A model generated the notes under the pieces. The model had not been told where the DNA came from and searched no databases. It worked only from the letters and a program-made list of their open reading frames with translations. Positions 9,141-18,329 of a DNA stretch of 64,000 nt are shown piece by piece (position 1 is the first letter of the stretch; the number at the start of each line of letters is the position of its first letter). This DNA comes from Mucilaginibacter roseus (GTDB lineage Bacteria > Bacteroidota > Bacteroidia > Sphingobacteriales > Sphingobacteriaceae), in NCBI RefSeq assembly GCF_021215455.1, contig NZ_JAJPWV010000001.1:186001-250000 (forward strand). The letters run 5' to 3'. Both the position numbers and the translations under genes were made by a program.

Positions 9141-9206
9141 GGGGTGTTACAAAACGTATACAGGGTTGTTACAGGTGTAAACAAAGCGTTAGCAGGCGTA
9201 AACAAA
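9141..9206 (-). promoter_or_regulatory. Phased direct repeats upstream of the TonB receptor
   Basis: Reading toward the receptor gene, two 14-base words differ at one position (TTTGTTTACGCCTG at 9206-9193 and TTTGTTTACACCTG at 9185-9172), spaced exactly 21 bases. A third, weaker copy (TTTTGTAACACC, 9154-9143) lies 31 bases further on. Spacings of two and three helical turns are typical of activator sites. The start codon is at 9078. The only promoter-like box downstream is AATCTTTG, one mismatch from TAnnTTTG. Confidence 0.55.
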
Positions 9207-9296
9207 ATTATTTAAATAGCTGATTTGTAGTTTTTTGTATGATGGTAATTTAGCCATTAATTTTCTGTTAAGGGCGTGTTACGCTAAGCTTAATTG

Positions 9297-10889
9297 CTAT
9301 GCTGTTACGGTTTTAATAAAGGATTGCAGGGTCTCACCTTCATCCAGCCCCAGCTTTTTACGAAGCCGGTAACGTGCGATCCGCAGGCTATCTTGTGATA
9401 TACCGAGCATAGTTGCCATGTCTGCCGAGCCAAGGTTCATTTTGAGCAGTGCGAGTAATCGCATGTCAGAGGATGTTAATCCTGCAGGGTGTTCTTTCAG
9501 CGTATCAAAAAACTTGTCATGCACCTGTTCAAACACAATACGAAAATCCTCCCAGTTCTTATCCTGGTTACTGTTAAGCTGTATCATATTTAAAAGCTTA
9601 TGCAACTCGCGGCGCTGGTCGCGTTTATCGTCCTTAATCATGTTCTTGAGCTTCTCCTTAAGCTCATCAAGCAACTGGTTTTTGCGGATGATATGCAGCG
9701 TGTGGCTGGTAAGTTCCTTGCTTTTTATATCCAGGGCGTTTTTATAACTTAACTGACTTTGCTCATTAAGTTTTTGCTCATTACGCAGTTTAAGGCGTTG
9801 CCTGCTTATAAAGGTGGCAGCCAGTAATGCTATAAGGCAGGTAATCACCGTGGCGCCAATAGCAATAATGCGGTTAATTGTTTTTTCGCTTTTAAAGCGG
9901 TCAATAGCGCTGTTTTTTTGCTCTATCTCAAAAATGGTTTGTAACAGGGCCAGCTGTTTCTCGTTATCTTCCGTAAATATTTTTAGGAATATATCTCTAC
10001 TGGCCTCACTATAATAAAATGCGCTGTCGTTACGGTTGAGCAGGTGATAGGCTTTTGACAGATCGCGGTAAGCGCTGCCTAACTGATATTGATCTTTTAA
10101 TTTGCCGGCCAATGCTACCGCACGGTGTGTGTATACCAGCGATTGTTGGTATTTCCCCGATTTACGCAACACATCGCCCAGGTTATTTATCACCTCTATC
10201 TGGTCGGTTTCGTTATTGTTTTTAGCGTTGATCTGCTCGGCCAGCTTAAAATATTTAAGTGCCGAATCAAGTTGCAGCTTATCCTCATGTATACTGCCCA
10301 GGTTTTCATATATGTTGGCGATCTCTTTGGTGTTTTGTACCAAGATATACTCTTTCAACGCCAATTTTTGGTAATAGATGGCTTGCGGATAATTCCCTCT
10401 TTTTTCGTAGGTATGGCCTATAAAACCATAGTTGCCGGCAATGCCGTTACGGTTGTTATTAGAGCGATATATATTCAATGCTTCACGAAAGGCTTTCTCA
10501 GCAGCCGGGTATTGCCTAACCTGCAAATAGGTTTGGCCAATTTTATTAATATTAGCGGCCAGCTTTAGCGGTGTATTAAGATGACGGAGTAATTTATCCG
10601 CTTTAAAGAAATTATCAAGCGCTTGCGAGTAAGCGGTTTGCATGTATAACAGATCGCCCAACTCCTGATAGCATTGTGCCGCAATCTCATTATCTCCGCC
10701 CGCGATCGCTTTGTTTAAACGGTGCTTGGCGTTTATAAATACTTTTTGCGAATTGTTGGTATCGCCGGAGCTCCGGGCATTGGAGTAAGTTGTTTTTTGA
10801 GGATTGGACGGCTGACTGGCCTGAGTCGCTGCTATAAATAACAGCCCGGATAACAACCATATTAAAAAAGTAATTAAACAATAACGCAT
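9297..10889 (-). CDS. TPR-containing regulator with C-terminal LuxR-like helix-turn-helix
   Basis: The protein is 530 residues. An N-terminal membrane or signal segment (CLITFLIWLLSGLLFIAA) is followed by about six TPR units (residues 55-295, for example NIYENLGSIHEDKLQLDSAL). A membrane helix (AIGATVITCLIALLAATFIS) and a coiled coil come next. A C-terminal DNA-binding domain contains LALLKMNLGSADMATMLGIS and IARYRLRKKLG. This architecture is frequent in Bacteroidota next to outer-membrane uptake genes. TPRs would face the periplasm and the DNA-binding end the cytoplasm. It lies 218 bases upstream of the TonB receptor on the same strand, and the phased repeats in that gap are candidate targets. 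Confidence 0.82.
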   Translation of the reverse strand: MRYCLITFLIWLLSGLLFIAATQASQPSNPQKTTYSNARSSGDTNNSQKVFINAKHRLNKAIAGGDNEIAAQCYQELGDLLYMQTAYSQALDNFFKADKLLRHLNTPLKLAANINKIGQTYLQVRQYPAAEKAFREALNIYRSNNNRNGIAGNYGFIGHTYEKRGNYPQAIYYQKLALKEYILVQNTKEIANIYENLGSIHEDKLQLDSALKYFKLAEQINAKNNNETDQIEVINNLGDVLRKSGKYQQSLVYTHRAVALAGKLKDQYQLGSAYRDLSKAYHLLNRNDSAFYYSEASRDIFLKIFTEDNEKQLALLQTIFEIEQKNSAIDRFKSEKTINRIIAIGATVITCLIALLAATFISRQRLKLRNEQKLNEQSQLSYKNALDIKSKELTSHTLHIIRKNQLLDELKEKLKNMIKDDKRDQRRELHKLLNMIQLNSNQDKNWEDFRIVFEQVHDKFFDTLKEHPAGLTSSDMRLLALLKMNLGSADMATMLGISQDSLRIARYRLRKKLGLDEGETLQSFIKTVTA

Positions 10890-11095
10890 TCCTTCCGGTA
10901 TAAAGCGTTAAATATATTGAGCTATTATTAACTCAATGTTAATTGCAGGGTGCCGTTTGTTATCTGAGCGCGCGGTAAATCAATACAATTGAGTGGGTGT
11001 TTTTAGTAGGATACTTGTTACAATCTTGATGGCCTTATCCTTAAAAAAATAAACATATTTGCATGATGCAATATGGTGAAGCCGCTATTTAAAAG

Positions 11096-13426
11096 ATGTT
11101 TGTAAAGGTAAATAAATTAAAATATTGTCTCCTCTGTGCGCTATTAATAGTGGGCTGCCTTACCATTATTCAATGTGCAAGCCAAAAACCTTTAAATTCT
11201 GGTGCAGCGTCTGCCGTTAATCATGACACGGTAAAAGCGGTTGTTAATGCCGTAGACTATAGTAAATCGGACCTGTTAACTCCTCAGCAGTCAATGGCAC
11301 GTATGCAGTTGGAGCCTGGTTACGAAGTTAATCTGGTCGCGGCTGAGCCTTTGGTTGTTGCGCCTGTAGCCATTAACTTTGATAACGGCGGCAGGCTTTG
11401 GGCAGTCGAAATGACCGGCTACATGCCCGATACTGCCGGAAGAGGCGAAGACGCGCCTACAGGTAAAATTGTTATTTTGGATGACGATAATCGCGATGGA
11501 GTTTACGATAGGCGTACAGTTTTTATCGATTCGTTGAGGTTGCCGCGCGCACTTTGCTTCATAAACGGCGGCGTATTGGTTGCCGAGCCACCGAGGCTAT
11601 GGTTTTACCCGATTGAGAATGATAAGCCAGGAAAAAGAACGCTGGTTGACCCTAAATATACCGAGGATGGAAACGTAGAGCATCAGCCTAACGGTTTGCT
11701 GCGGGCGATAGACAATTGGATTTATAATGCCAAGTCATCAAAGCGCTACAGGTTTAAGGATGGCAAATGGTTGATTGAACGCACGCATTTTCGCGGACAA
11801 TGGGGCATAAGCCAGGATAATTATGGTCGTCTGTACTATAACGATAATTCCTCAAATGTAATAGGCGACTTTTTTTTGCCGGGCTTTGGTTATGGCAACT
11901 TAGATCAGCAAAATGTGGCTGGTTACTCCGAACGGATGGTAGCTGATAATCGCGTTTACCCGGCAAGGCCAACGCCAGGTGTTAACCGGGGATATACTAA
12001 AGGTACGCTGGACGAGAAATTGCGTTTGCGCAACTTTACGGCTGCCTGTGCACCATTGGTTTACAGGGGGGGCTTGTTGAAAGATAGCTTGCAAAGTGTT
12101 TTTGTAGCCGAGCCTTCGGCCAACTTGATAAAACGGAACCAGATCCAACCATCAGGTAACGTTACCAGGGGCAGGCAAGCTTATACCGGGCATGAGTTTT
12201 TGGCCAGCACCGACGAGCGCTTTCGCCCCGTAAACCTGAACGACGGGCCGGACGGTGCGCTTTACGTAACCGACATGTATCGCGGTATCATTCAGCATAA
12301 AACCTATCTGACCGAGTACTTGAAAAATGAAATAGTAAAACGCCAACTTTCGCAACCATTAAACTGTGGCCGTATTTATAAAGTAATACCTAAGAATTTT
12401 AACACCAAGGTTATATCTATACCTACCGAGCCGGATAAATTGGTTGAATTGTTGGGCAATGCCAATGGTTGGGTGCGAGACCGTGCGCAGCAAACCATAG
12501 TAGATCAAAAAATGCTCGCAGCCGTTCCCTACCTGCAACAGGCTTTGGCAGGGAGCGATCACTTGAAAACTATCCATGCGTTATGGACGCTTGAAGGACT
12601 TAACGCGCTAAATTCAGAACAGCTTATTCCTTTTTTAAGCAGTACCAACGCGTGGCTGCGTGTTGAAGCACTTGGCATTGTGCCTTCGGTTGTCAATAAA
12701 GCATCTTATAAAACTTATTCCAGCGTGTTGCAACGCATTGTGCAAAACCCAGATGAGGTAACCGCACCTTACATCGCTTACCTATATCCGGTATTATCCC
12801 GGTACGATAAGCCGGGAGCTAATAAATTATTGAAACAACTGGCAACTTTGTATCCTCAAAATAAATACGTAGCCGACGCTGTAATCAGTAACCTTTCTGG
12901 TCGCGAAGCGCAGTTTACTTCAGTACTAAACGATACTGCTGCGGTATTTGTAAAACGCTTAAACAAGGTAATAAATAACCGTAAGAGCCGCTTGCTTAAC
13001 AACGATCCGGTGAAGCTAAAAAAGGAGTTTCCGCGCGGCGCTGCCATATTCAGTACTACCTGCCAAACCTGCCACGGTGGCGATGGTAATGGTATTAAAG
13101 GACTCGCCCCGCCATTTAATAAATCGCAGTGGGTAACAGGCGATAAACGCAAACTGATCGGCATTGTGCTGAACGGGCTTACAGGGCCGGTTGAGGTGAA
13201 CGATCATCTGTACAAGGCGCCCGAAATAAACGGCGATATGCCAGGTATCGGTGGCTCTAAAGAAATAAGCGACGAAGATATCGCGCAACTGCTCAGCTTC
13301 CTGCGCCGGTCATGGCAAAATAAAGCCTCTGCTGTAACCGTAAAAGAAGTTAGCACTGTGCGCAGCCAGTTAAAGGAGCGCAGTTCAGCGTTTACAATTG
13401 AAGAACTTGAGAAGGTTTTTCCTTAA
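11096..13426 (+). CDS. Membrane-bound dehydrogenase-like lipoprotein with HEAT repeats and cytochrome c domain
   Basis: The protein is 776 residues with a lipoprotein signal (LLIVGC, Cys21). Residues about 60-430 are a beta-propeller of the PVC-type membrane-bound dehydrogenase family (DNGGRLWAVEMTGYMPDT, GKIVILDDDNRDGVYDRR, NDGPDGALYVTDMYRG). HEAT-like helices follow at about 440-630. A cytochrome c domain has CQTCH as the haem site and GDMPGIGG with the likely Met ligand. These proteins are thought to oxidise sugars or alcohols in the periplasm and pass electrons to the haem. The convergent neighbour is a DUF1080 lipoprotein, a family linked to glycosidic bond cleavage through 3-keto sugars. 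The substrate is unknown. Confidence 0.82.
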   Translation: MFVKVNKLKYCLLCALLIVGCLTIIQCASQKPLNSGAASAVNHDTVKAVVNAVDYSKSDLLTPQQSMARMQLEPGYEVNLVAAEPLVVAPVAINFDNGGRLWAVEMTGYMPDTAGRGEDAPTGKIVILDDDNRDGVYDRRTVFIDSLRLPRALCFINGGVLVAEPPRLWFYPIENDKPGKRTLVDPKYTEDGNVEHQPNGLLRAIDNWIYNAKSSKRYRFKDGKWLIERTHFRGQWGISQDNYGRLYYNDNSSNVIGDFFLPGFGYGNLDQQNVAGYSERMVADNRVYPARPTPGVNRGYTKGTLDEKLRLRNFTAACAPLVYRGGLLKDSLQSVFVAEPSANLIKRNQIQPSGNVTRGRQAYTGHEFLASTDERFRPVNLNDGPDGALYVTDMYRGIIQHKTYLTEYLKNEIVKRQLSQPLNCGRIYKVIPKNFNTKVISIPTEPDKLVELLGNANGWVRDRAQQTIVDQKMLAAVPYLQQALAGSDHLKTIHALWTLEGLNALNSEQLIPFLSSTNAWLRVEALGIVPSVVNKASYKTYSSVLQRIVQNPDEVTAPYIAYLYPVLSRYDKPGANKLLKQLATLYPQNKYVADAVISNLSGREAQFTSVLNDTAAVFVKRLNKVINNRKSRLLNNDPVKLKKEFPRGAAIFSTTCQTCHGGDGNGIKGLAPPFNKSQWVTGDKRKLIGIVLNGLTGPVEVNDHLYKAPEINGDMPGIGGSKEISDEDIAQLLSFLRRSWQNKASAVTVKEVSTVRSQLKERSSAFTIEELEKVFP

Positions 13427-13472
13427 TCAACGCTGGTCAATCGTTGGAATATATCTGGCATGGAATACCCGA

Positions 13473-14279
13473 TTACCTATTGCCCGGCAGCTCTTTAATT
13501 TCAATATTCCTGAAATCAACCGGCTGGCCTTCACTTTGCAAGGCGATAAAGCCGCTGCTTAATGGTGTGCCATCCTTTTTGTATTTTGGGTCGTAGCCAT
13601 TGGCAACGCCGCCACCAACTGTTGGTTTTGAGTATTGTAATACCGTATCACCGTTGATAACATGCTTTATAAGGTCGTTCCCCATCACAATAAGTTCTCC
13701 CTTAACCCATTGGTCGCCATCATAGGTTTTTGATGACGAACTAATGCAATGATCGCGTGATACTTCGCCCTTGTAAACCACATCGGTGCCGGGTGAGCAC
13801 ATGTTGCCAGTCGGCCGCGCTTTGCCGTCGCCCAGCCCGCCTAACAATTGCATTTCTACGGATATCGGCCAATCCTGGTCTTTAAGCATAGTGCGCGGAT
13901 CCTGCGAGTGAAACATTACACCGCTGTTTAGCAATGTATAATCAGGTGCGCCCTTTTGTAATTTACCTACAAAACGGTATTCAAATTTTAAATGATAGTG
14001 CGAGTAAGGCGTTTTGTAGTACAGGTGGCCAAACTGATCATTAAAGTCACCATATTGGTCGTATCTGATCTGGATAACGCCATCCTGCACACGAAAGGTA
14101 TTACCAAAATTTACCCCTGTTTCATGGTGATTTATCTTTACAAACCAGTCGTTAATATCCTTACCGTTAAAAAGTTTTTTCCAGCCTTTAGTAGTGCCGT
14201 TCAGTTTACTGCCGCCAGAGCAGCCCATTATACATATACAGAAAATACTTAAAGCGTAGGACAATTTTTTAACGGTCAT
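13473..14279 (-). CDS. DUF1080 (3-keto-disaccharide hydrolase-type) lipoprotein
   Basis: From the ATG at 14279 the protein is 268 residues and begins with a lipoprotein signal ending in CIMGC. An in-frame start at 14327 would add 16 residues that spoil the signal, so I chose 14279. The body matches DUF1080/LamG-like proteins: GWKKLFNGKDINDWFVKIN, HLYYKTPYSHYHLKFEYRF, NSGVMFHSQDP, ISVEMQLLGG and the ending PVDFRNIEIKEL. Members bind or cleave sugars, including 3-keto-disaccharides. It ends 46 bases from the end of the convergent dehydrogenase-like gene, so the two may act on the same periplasmic sugar. Confidence 0.85.
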   Translation of the reverse strand: MTVKKLSYALSIFCICIMGCSGGSKLNGTTKGWKKLFNGKDINDWFVKINHHETGVNFGNTFRVQDGVIQIRYDQYGDFNDQFGHLYYKTPYSHYHLKFEYRFVGKLQKGAPDYTLLNSGVMFHSQDPRTMLKDQDWPISVEMQLLGGLGDGKARPTGNMCSPGTDVVYKGEVSRDHCISSSSKTYDGDQWVKGELIVMGNDLIKHVINGDTVLQYSKPTVGGGVANGYDPKYKKDGTPLSSGFIALQSEGQPVDFRNIEIKELPGNR

Positions 14280-14602
14280 AATCGGTTTGTTTTGATGGAC
14301 TGGTAAATATAAGTGTTTAAAATACATTAAAGCATTTTGATTAATTTACTAAACGAGTTTTTGTTTAATTATTGATAGTGAATGTGTTGTTGTACGATAA
14401 AAAACCTTGCGAATTTTATATTCTTATTAGGAGTACTAAATGAGCTTGTTTTAACACTGTAGTTAAAACTTTCATTAGGATGAAACATTAATGTGTGTAT
14501 ATTCGGTCGGGCTTATTGATCTTTCCTATTATTTCAGATCATTCGCTATTTATTATACATCGCAACAAATCTTTTTTTATAGCACTTCCCTCTCTAATTA
14601 AC

Positions 14603-17600
14603 ATGCAGGAAACATTGATTGAAAGCACCGAGCAGTTCCTCTCGGGCGGCGGCGAAATGGGTAAGCTTATCCGTACTATGGACTGGTCAAAAACAGCCTT
14701 GGGACCGGTTGAAAGCTGGCCGCAAAGTTTAAGAACGTCTGTCAGTTTATGCCTGTCATCAACATTTCCGATACTGATTGCCTGGGGGCCTGAAACCATC
14801 CAGATTTATAATGACAGTTATCGCCCGATATGTGGTGCCAAGCATCCTGAATCAATGGGCCAGAATTTCCGTATCTGTTGGGAAACCGCCCTGCCCGTAG
14901 TTGGCGATGCGTTTAGTAGGGGAGAACAGGGTGAAGGTACCTATATTAACGATCAGCGGATGTTCCTGGATCGCTACGGTTACCTGGAAGAGTCATTCAT
15001 GACCTTTTCATTCGCACCTATTCGCGATGAGTCCGGCGGTGTAGGTGGCATATTTCACCCGATTACCGAAACTACCGTTAAAATGCTCAGCGGCCGCAGA
15101 ACACAGGTACTTCGTGACTTGGGTGCGGCATTGGGTAACGCAAAAAGCATTGATAATATTGGCGAAATAGCCACAGAGAAATACGCTGAATATGTGCTGG
15201 ATATTCCGTTCAAAATGATCTATCGTTTAAACCAGCAGAACAATACCGCAGAACTTATCAGCTGTGCAGGCCTTACTGCGGGAAGCAACCTGGCGCCGCT
15301 GACGATTAATCTGCTAAACAAACAACCTGATAACTGGAATTTAGAGGTGGTACGTACATCAGGCAAAATGCAGGAGGAAACCAACCTCATACAGCGTTTT
15401 GGTGAGTACTCCTGCGAACCATACCCTGAAGCGCCTCATACAGCCATGATACTTCCGCTCAAAATATCAGGCCAGGATGACGTGTTCGGATTTATCATTG
15501 CCGGCGTGAGCGTTTGCAGGGCGTTAGATAATGATTATTATAACTTTTACGATCAGTTATTAAACACCTACAATACGGCAGTATCAAACGTTTACGCTTA
15601 CGAGCAGGAGCAAAAGCGTGCCGAGGCTTTGGCAGAAATTGACCGTTCAAAAACAGCTTTTTTTAGCAATGTAAGCCATGAGTTTCGTACGCCGCTTACG
15701 CTGATGCTTGGGCCGCTTGAGGATTTATTGGGCACATCAACATTACCGCCAGATGTCAAAGAGCATATCGAATCAACACATCGTAACGCCCTGAGATTGT
15801 TGAAACTGGTAAACAACCTATTGGATTACAGTAGGGTAGAAGCAGGCCGGACGCAGGCAGCCTACCAGCAGATTGACCTGGCGGAGCTTACCGCCGACTT
15901 GGCCAGCAGCTTCAGGTCGATTATTGAAAAGGCAGGCATGCAACTGCTTGTAAACACACCAGAATTGCAAGGTACTATCTATGTAGACCGGCAGATGTGG
16001 GAAAAAATTGTTCTCAACCTGCTCTCAAACGCCTTTAAATATACACTTGAAGGTACCATCAGTGTAAACCTTGAAAAGGATGGCAATGTTGCTGTTTTAA
16101 AAGTGGCCGATACGGGTGTGGGCATCCCTGAAAAGGAACTGCCCCACATGTTTGAGCGTTTTCACCGGGTTGAAAATTCATCGGGCCGTACCCACGAGGG
16201 CAGCGGCATAGGCTTATCATTAGTGAACGAGCTGGTGCATTTGCACGGCGGCGAAATAAGTGTATCAAGTGTTGAAGGTAAGGGTAGTACGTTTACGGTA
16301 GAAATACCTTTTGGTAAGGCGCACCTGCCTGCCGAGCATGTGTTAGAAACCGCTAAAGAAACTGATTCAACCGCCTTGAAAGGGGCATTTATACAGGAAG
16401 CTATCAGCCTGTTACAGGAAGACGCGCAATTGCAGTACGAAGGAGCTGAAGTAAAAATGACGGGAGATGTTACCGTTCACCAGGATATCTCGGTAGATAA
16501 AGAAACCCGGATATTGATTGTGGATGATAACGCCGATATGCGCGCTTATTTAAAGCGTTTGCTCGATCCGTATTTTACCGCGTACGTAGCTAATAACGGT
16601 GCCGATGGTTTACAAAAGATACATGAATATCAGCCCGATTTGGTACTAAGCGATATTATGATGCCGGTTATGGATGGTAAAGCTATGCTGGAGTATTTGC
16701 GCCGTGCGCCGGAGACAGCTCGCTTGCCGGTAATATTCCTTTCGGCACGCGCGGGTGAAGAAGCCCGCATTGATGGCCTGGAAGCCGGGGCTGACGATTA
16801 CCTGGTTAAGCCCTTTTCGGCTGCCGAGTTGCTTACCAAGATCAGGGCGCAAATTAAGATTTCCAAAACGCGTACCCATGCAGAGCAGCAACTGCGCGAG
16901 CTGCTTACCGAAGCACCTGTGGCCATGGCCATATACCGTACCAAATGGCATGTAATTGAGTTTGCAAATAATCGTATGCTGCAATATTGGGGCCTGAATG
17001 CCAAGCAAGCATTCGGCAAACCAATGATTGAAGTGCTGCCCGATTTAAAGGGACAGGGCTTTGGCGAAATAATGGACCAGGTATTTAATACCGGAGAGCG
17101 TTTCGTATCAGGCGAGATACCGGTTGAGCTTACCAAGAATGGCGTAAAGGAGAAAAGCTATATCAACCTTACTATAGAGGCCCTGCGAAACGAGGATCAA
17201 CACGTAACCGGCATGATAGCCGTTGCCGCCGATGTTACCGAACAGGTAACAGCAAGGGAGGAACTTGAAAAAGTTACGGACACTTTGAAAATGGCGCTTG
17301 ATGCCGCTAACCTGGGTACCTGGCGCACGGATTGGGGCAGCGATAAACTATTTGTCTCCGATATTGCACGTCGAATACATGGGATACCTTTAGGAACCGA
17401 CCTATCATTCAATGAAACCTTGCAGATAATTGTTGATGAACATCGCGAACGTGTGTTACAGGCTATTGTTGCGGCGGTTGAAAGTAAAGGGCGTTTTAGC
17501 GAAGACTACCAGGTGCAGCCCGTTAATGGCAGCCCTAAAAAGTGGTTAAATACTACCGGCAAGGTTGAGCTTGACGAAAATGGAGAGGTAATTGGTGTTA

Positions 17601-18328
17601 TCGGTACTATATTAGACATTACTGAAAGCAAAGAAGACAGCCAGCGAAAGGACGATTTTATCGGCATGGTGAGCCATGAATTAAAAACACCGCTTACCAG
17701 TTTAAATGGTTACTCGCAATTGTTACAGATTCATGCCCGTAAAAACCAGGATGGCTTTGCGAAAGATAAGCTGGATAAGGTGACCGCACAGATCAGGAAA
17801 ATGACAACGCTGATAAACGGTTTCCTGAACGTTTCGCGTTTAGAGGCCGGTAAAATACAATTGAACAAAGAACCATTCGAGCTTAATAAGCTGATAGCCG
17901 AGACAATTGAAGATGCAAGCGCAGGTACGCTTACGCATAGCTTAATATTTGAACCAACGCAGGATATAACCGTTGCGGCGGATAGGGATAAGATCAACTC
18001 AGTTGTTTATAACCTGATAAGCAATGCTGTCAAGTATTCGCCCAACGCCAACGAGGTGAAAGTTAAGAGCTATGTAAACAATGATTCGGCAGTAGTGAGT
18101 ATAACGGACAAAGGTATGGGAGTTAAGCACGAAGACCAGGAAAAGCTCTTCGATCGCTACTACCGTGTAGAAGGTAATCACATGAAAAACATAGCAGGTT
18201 TTGGCATCGGCCTTTACTTAAGTGCCGAAATAGTTAAAAGGCACTGCGGAGAAATTTGGGTGCAAAGCGAGCCGGACATGGGGTCTACTTTTAGCTTTAG
18301 TTTGCCTTTGGCCGGCAACCAGCTTTAA
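14603..18328 (+). CDS. Hybrid sensor histidine kinase with two kinase cores
   Basis: From the ATG at 14603 the protein is 1241 residues; a GTG frame extension to 14495 is less likely. Domain order: PAS-like (about 10-180, SWPQSLRTSVSLCLSS), GAF-like (about 185-340), HisKA with SHEFRTPL (His near 360), ATPase (NLLSNAFKYT, DTGVGIPE, GSGIGLSL). A receiver follows (ILIVDDNADM, Asp near 683 in LSDIMMPVMDG, Lys in LVKPF), then two PAS domains. A second HisKA with SHELKTPL (near 1022) and a second ATPase (NLISNAVKYS, GFGIGLYLS) complete it. No membrane segment is seen, so it should be cytoplasmic. Two complete kinase cores around one receiver suggest an internal relay. It has no output domain. Its end is one base from the convergent GntR gene. 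Confidence 0.88.
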   Translation: MQETLIESTEQFLSGGGEMGKLIRTMDWSKTALGPVESWPQSLRTSVSLCLSSTFPILIAWGPETIQIYNDSYRPICGAKHPESMGQNFRICWETALPVVGDAFSRGEQGEGTYINDQRMFLDRYGYLEESFMTFSFAPIRDESGGVGGIFHPITETTVKMLSGRRTQVLRDLGAALGNAKSIDNIGEIATEKYAEYVLDIPFKMIYRLNQQNNTAELISCAGLTAGSNLAPLTINLLNKQPDNWNLEVVRTSGKMQEETNLIQRFGEYSCEPYPEAPHTAMILPLKISGQDDVFGFIIAGVSVCRALDNDYYNFYDQLLNTYNTAVSNVYAYEQEQKRAEALAEIDRSKTAFFSNVSHEFRTPLTLMLGPLEDLLGTSTLPPDVKEHIESTHRNALRLLKLVNNLLDYSRVEAGRTQAAYQQIDLAELTADLASSFRSIIEKAGMQLLVNTPELQGTIYVDRQMWEKIVLNLLSNAFKYTLEGTISVNLEKDGNVAVLKVADTGVGIPEKELPHMFERFHRVENSSGRTHEGSGIGLSLVNELVHLHGGEISVSSVEGKGSTFTVEIPFGKAHLPAEHVLETAKETDSTALKGAFIQEAISLLQEDAQLQYEGAEVKMTGDVTVHQDISVDKETRILIVDDNADMRAYLKRLLDPYFTAYVANNGADGLQKIHEYQPDLVLSDIMMPVMDGKAMLEYLRRAPETARLPVIFLSARAGEEARIDGLEAGADDYLVKPFSAAELLTKIRAQIKISKTRTHAEQQLRELLTEAPVAMAIYRTKWHVIEFANNRMLQYWGLNAKQAFGKPMIEVLPDLKGQGFGEIMDQVFNTGERFVSGEIPVELTKNGVKEKSYINLTIEALRNEDQHVTGMIAVAADVTEQVTAREELEKVTDTLKMALDAANLGTWRTDWGSDKLFVSDIARRIHGIPLGTDLSFNETLQIIVDEHRERVLQAIVAAVESKGRFSEDYQVQPVNGSPKKWLNTTGKVELDENGEVIGVIGTILDITESKEDSQRKDDFIGMVSHELKTPLTSLNGYSQLLQIHARKNQDGFAKDKLDKVTAQIRKMTTLINGFLNVSRLEAGKIQLNKEPFELNKLIAETIEDASAGTLTHSLIFEPTQDITVAADRDKINSVVYNLISNAVKYSPNANEVKVKSYVNNDSAVVSITDKGMGVKHEDQEKLFDRYYRVEGNHMKNIAGFGIGLYLSAEIVKRHCGEIWVQSEPDMGSTFSFSLPLAGNQL

Positions 18329-18329
18329 T

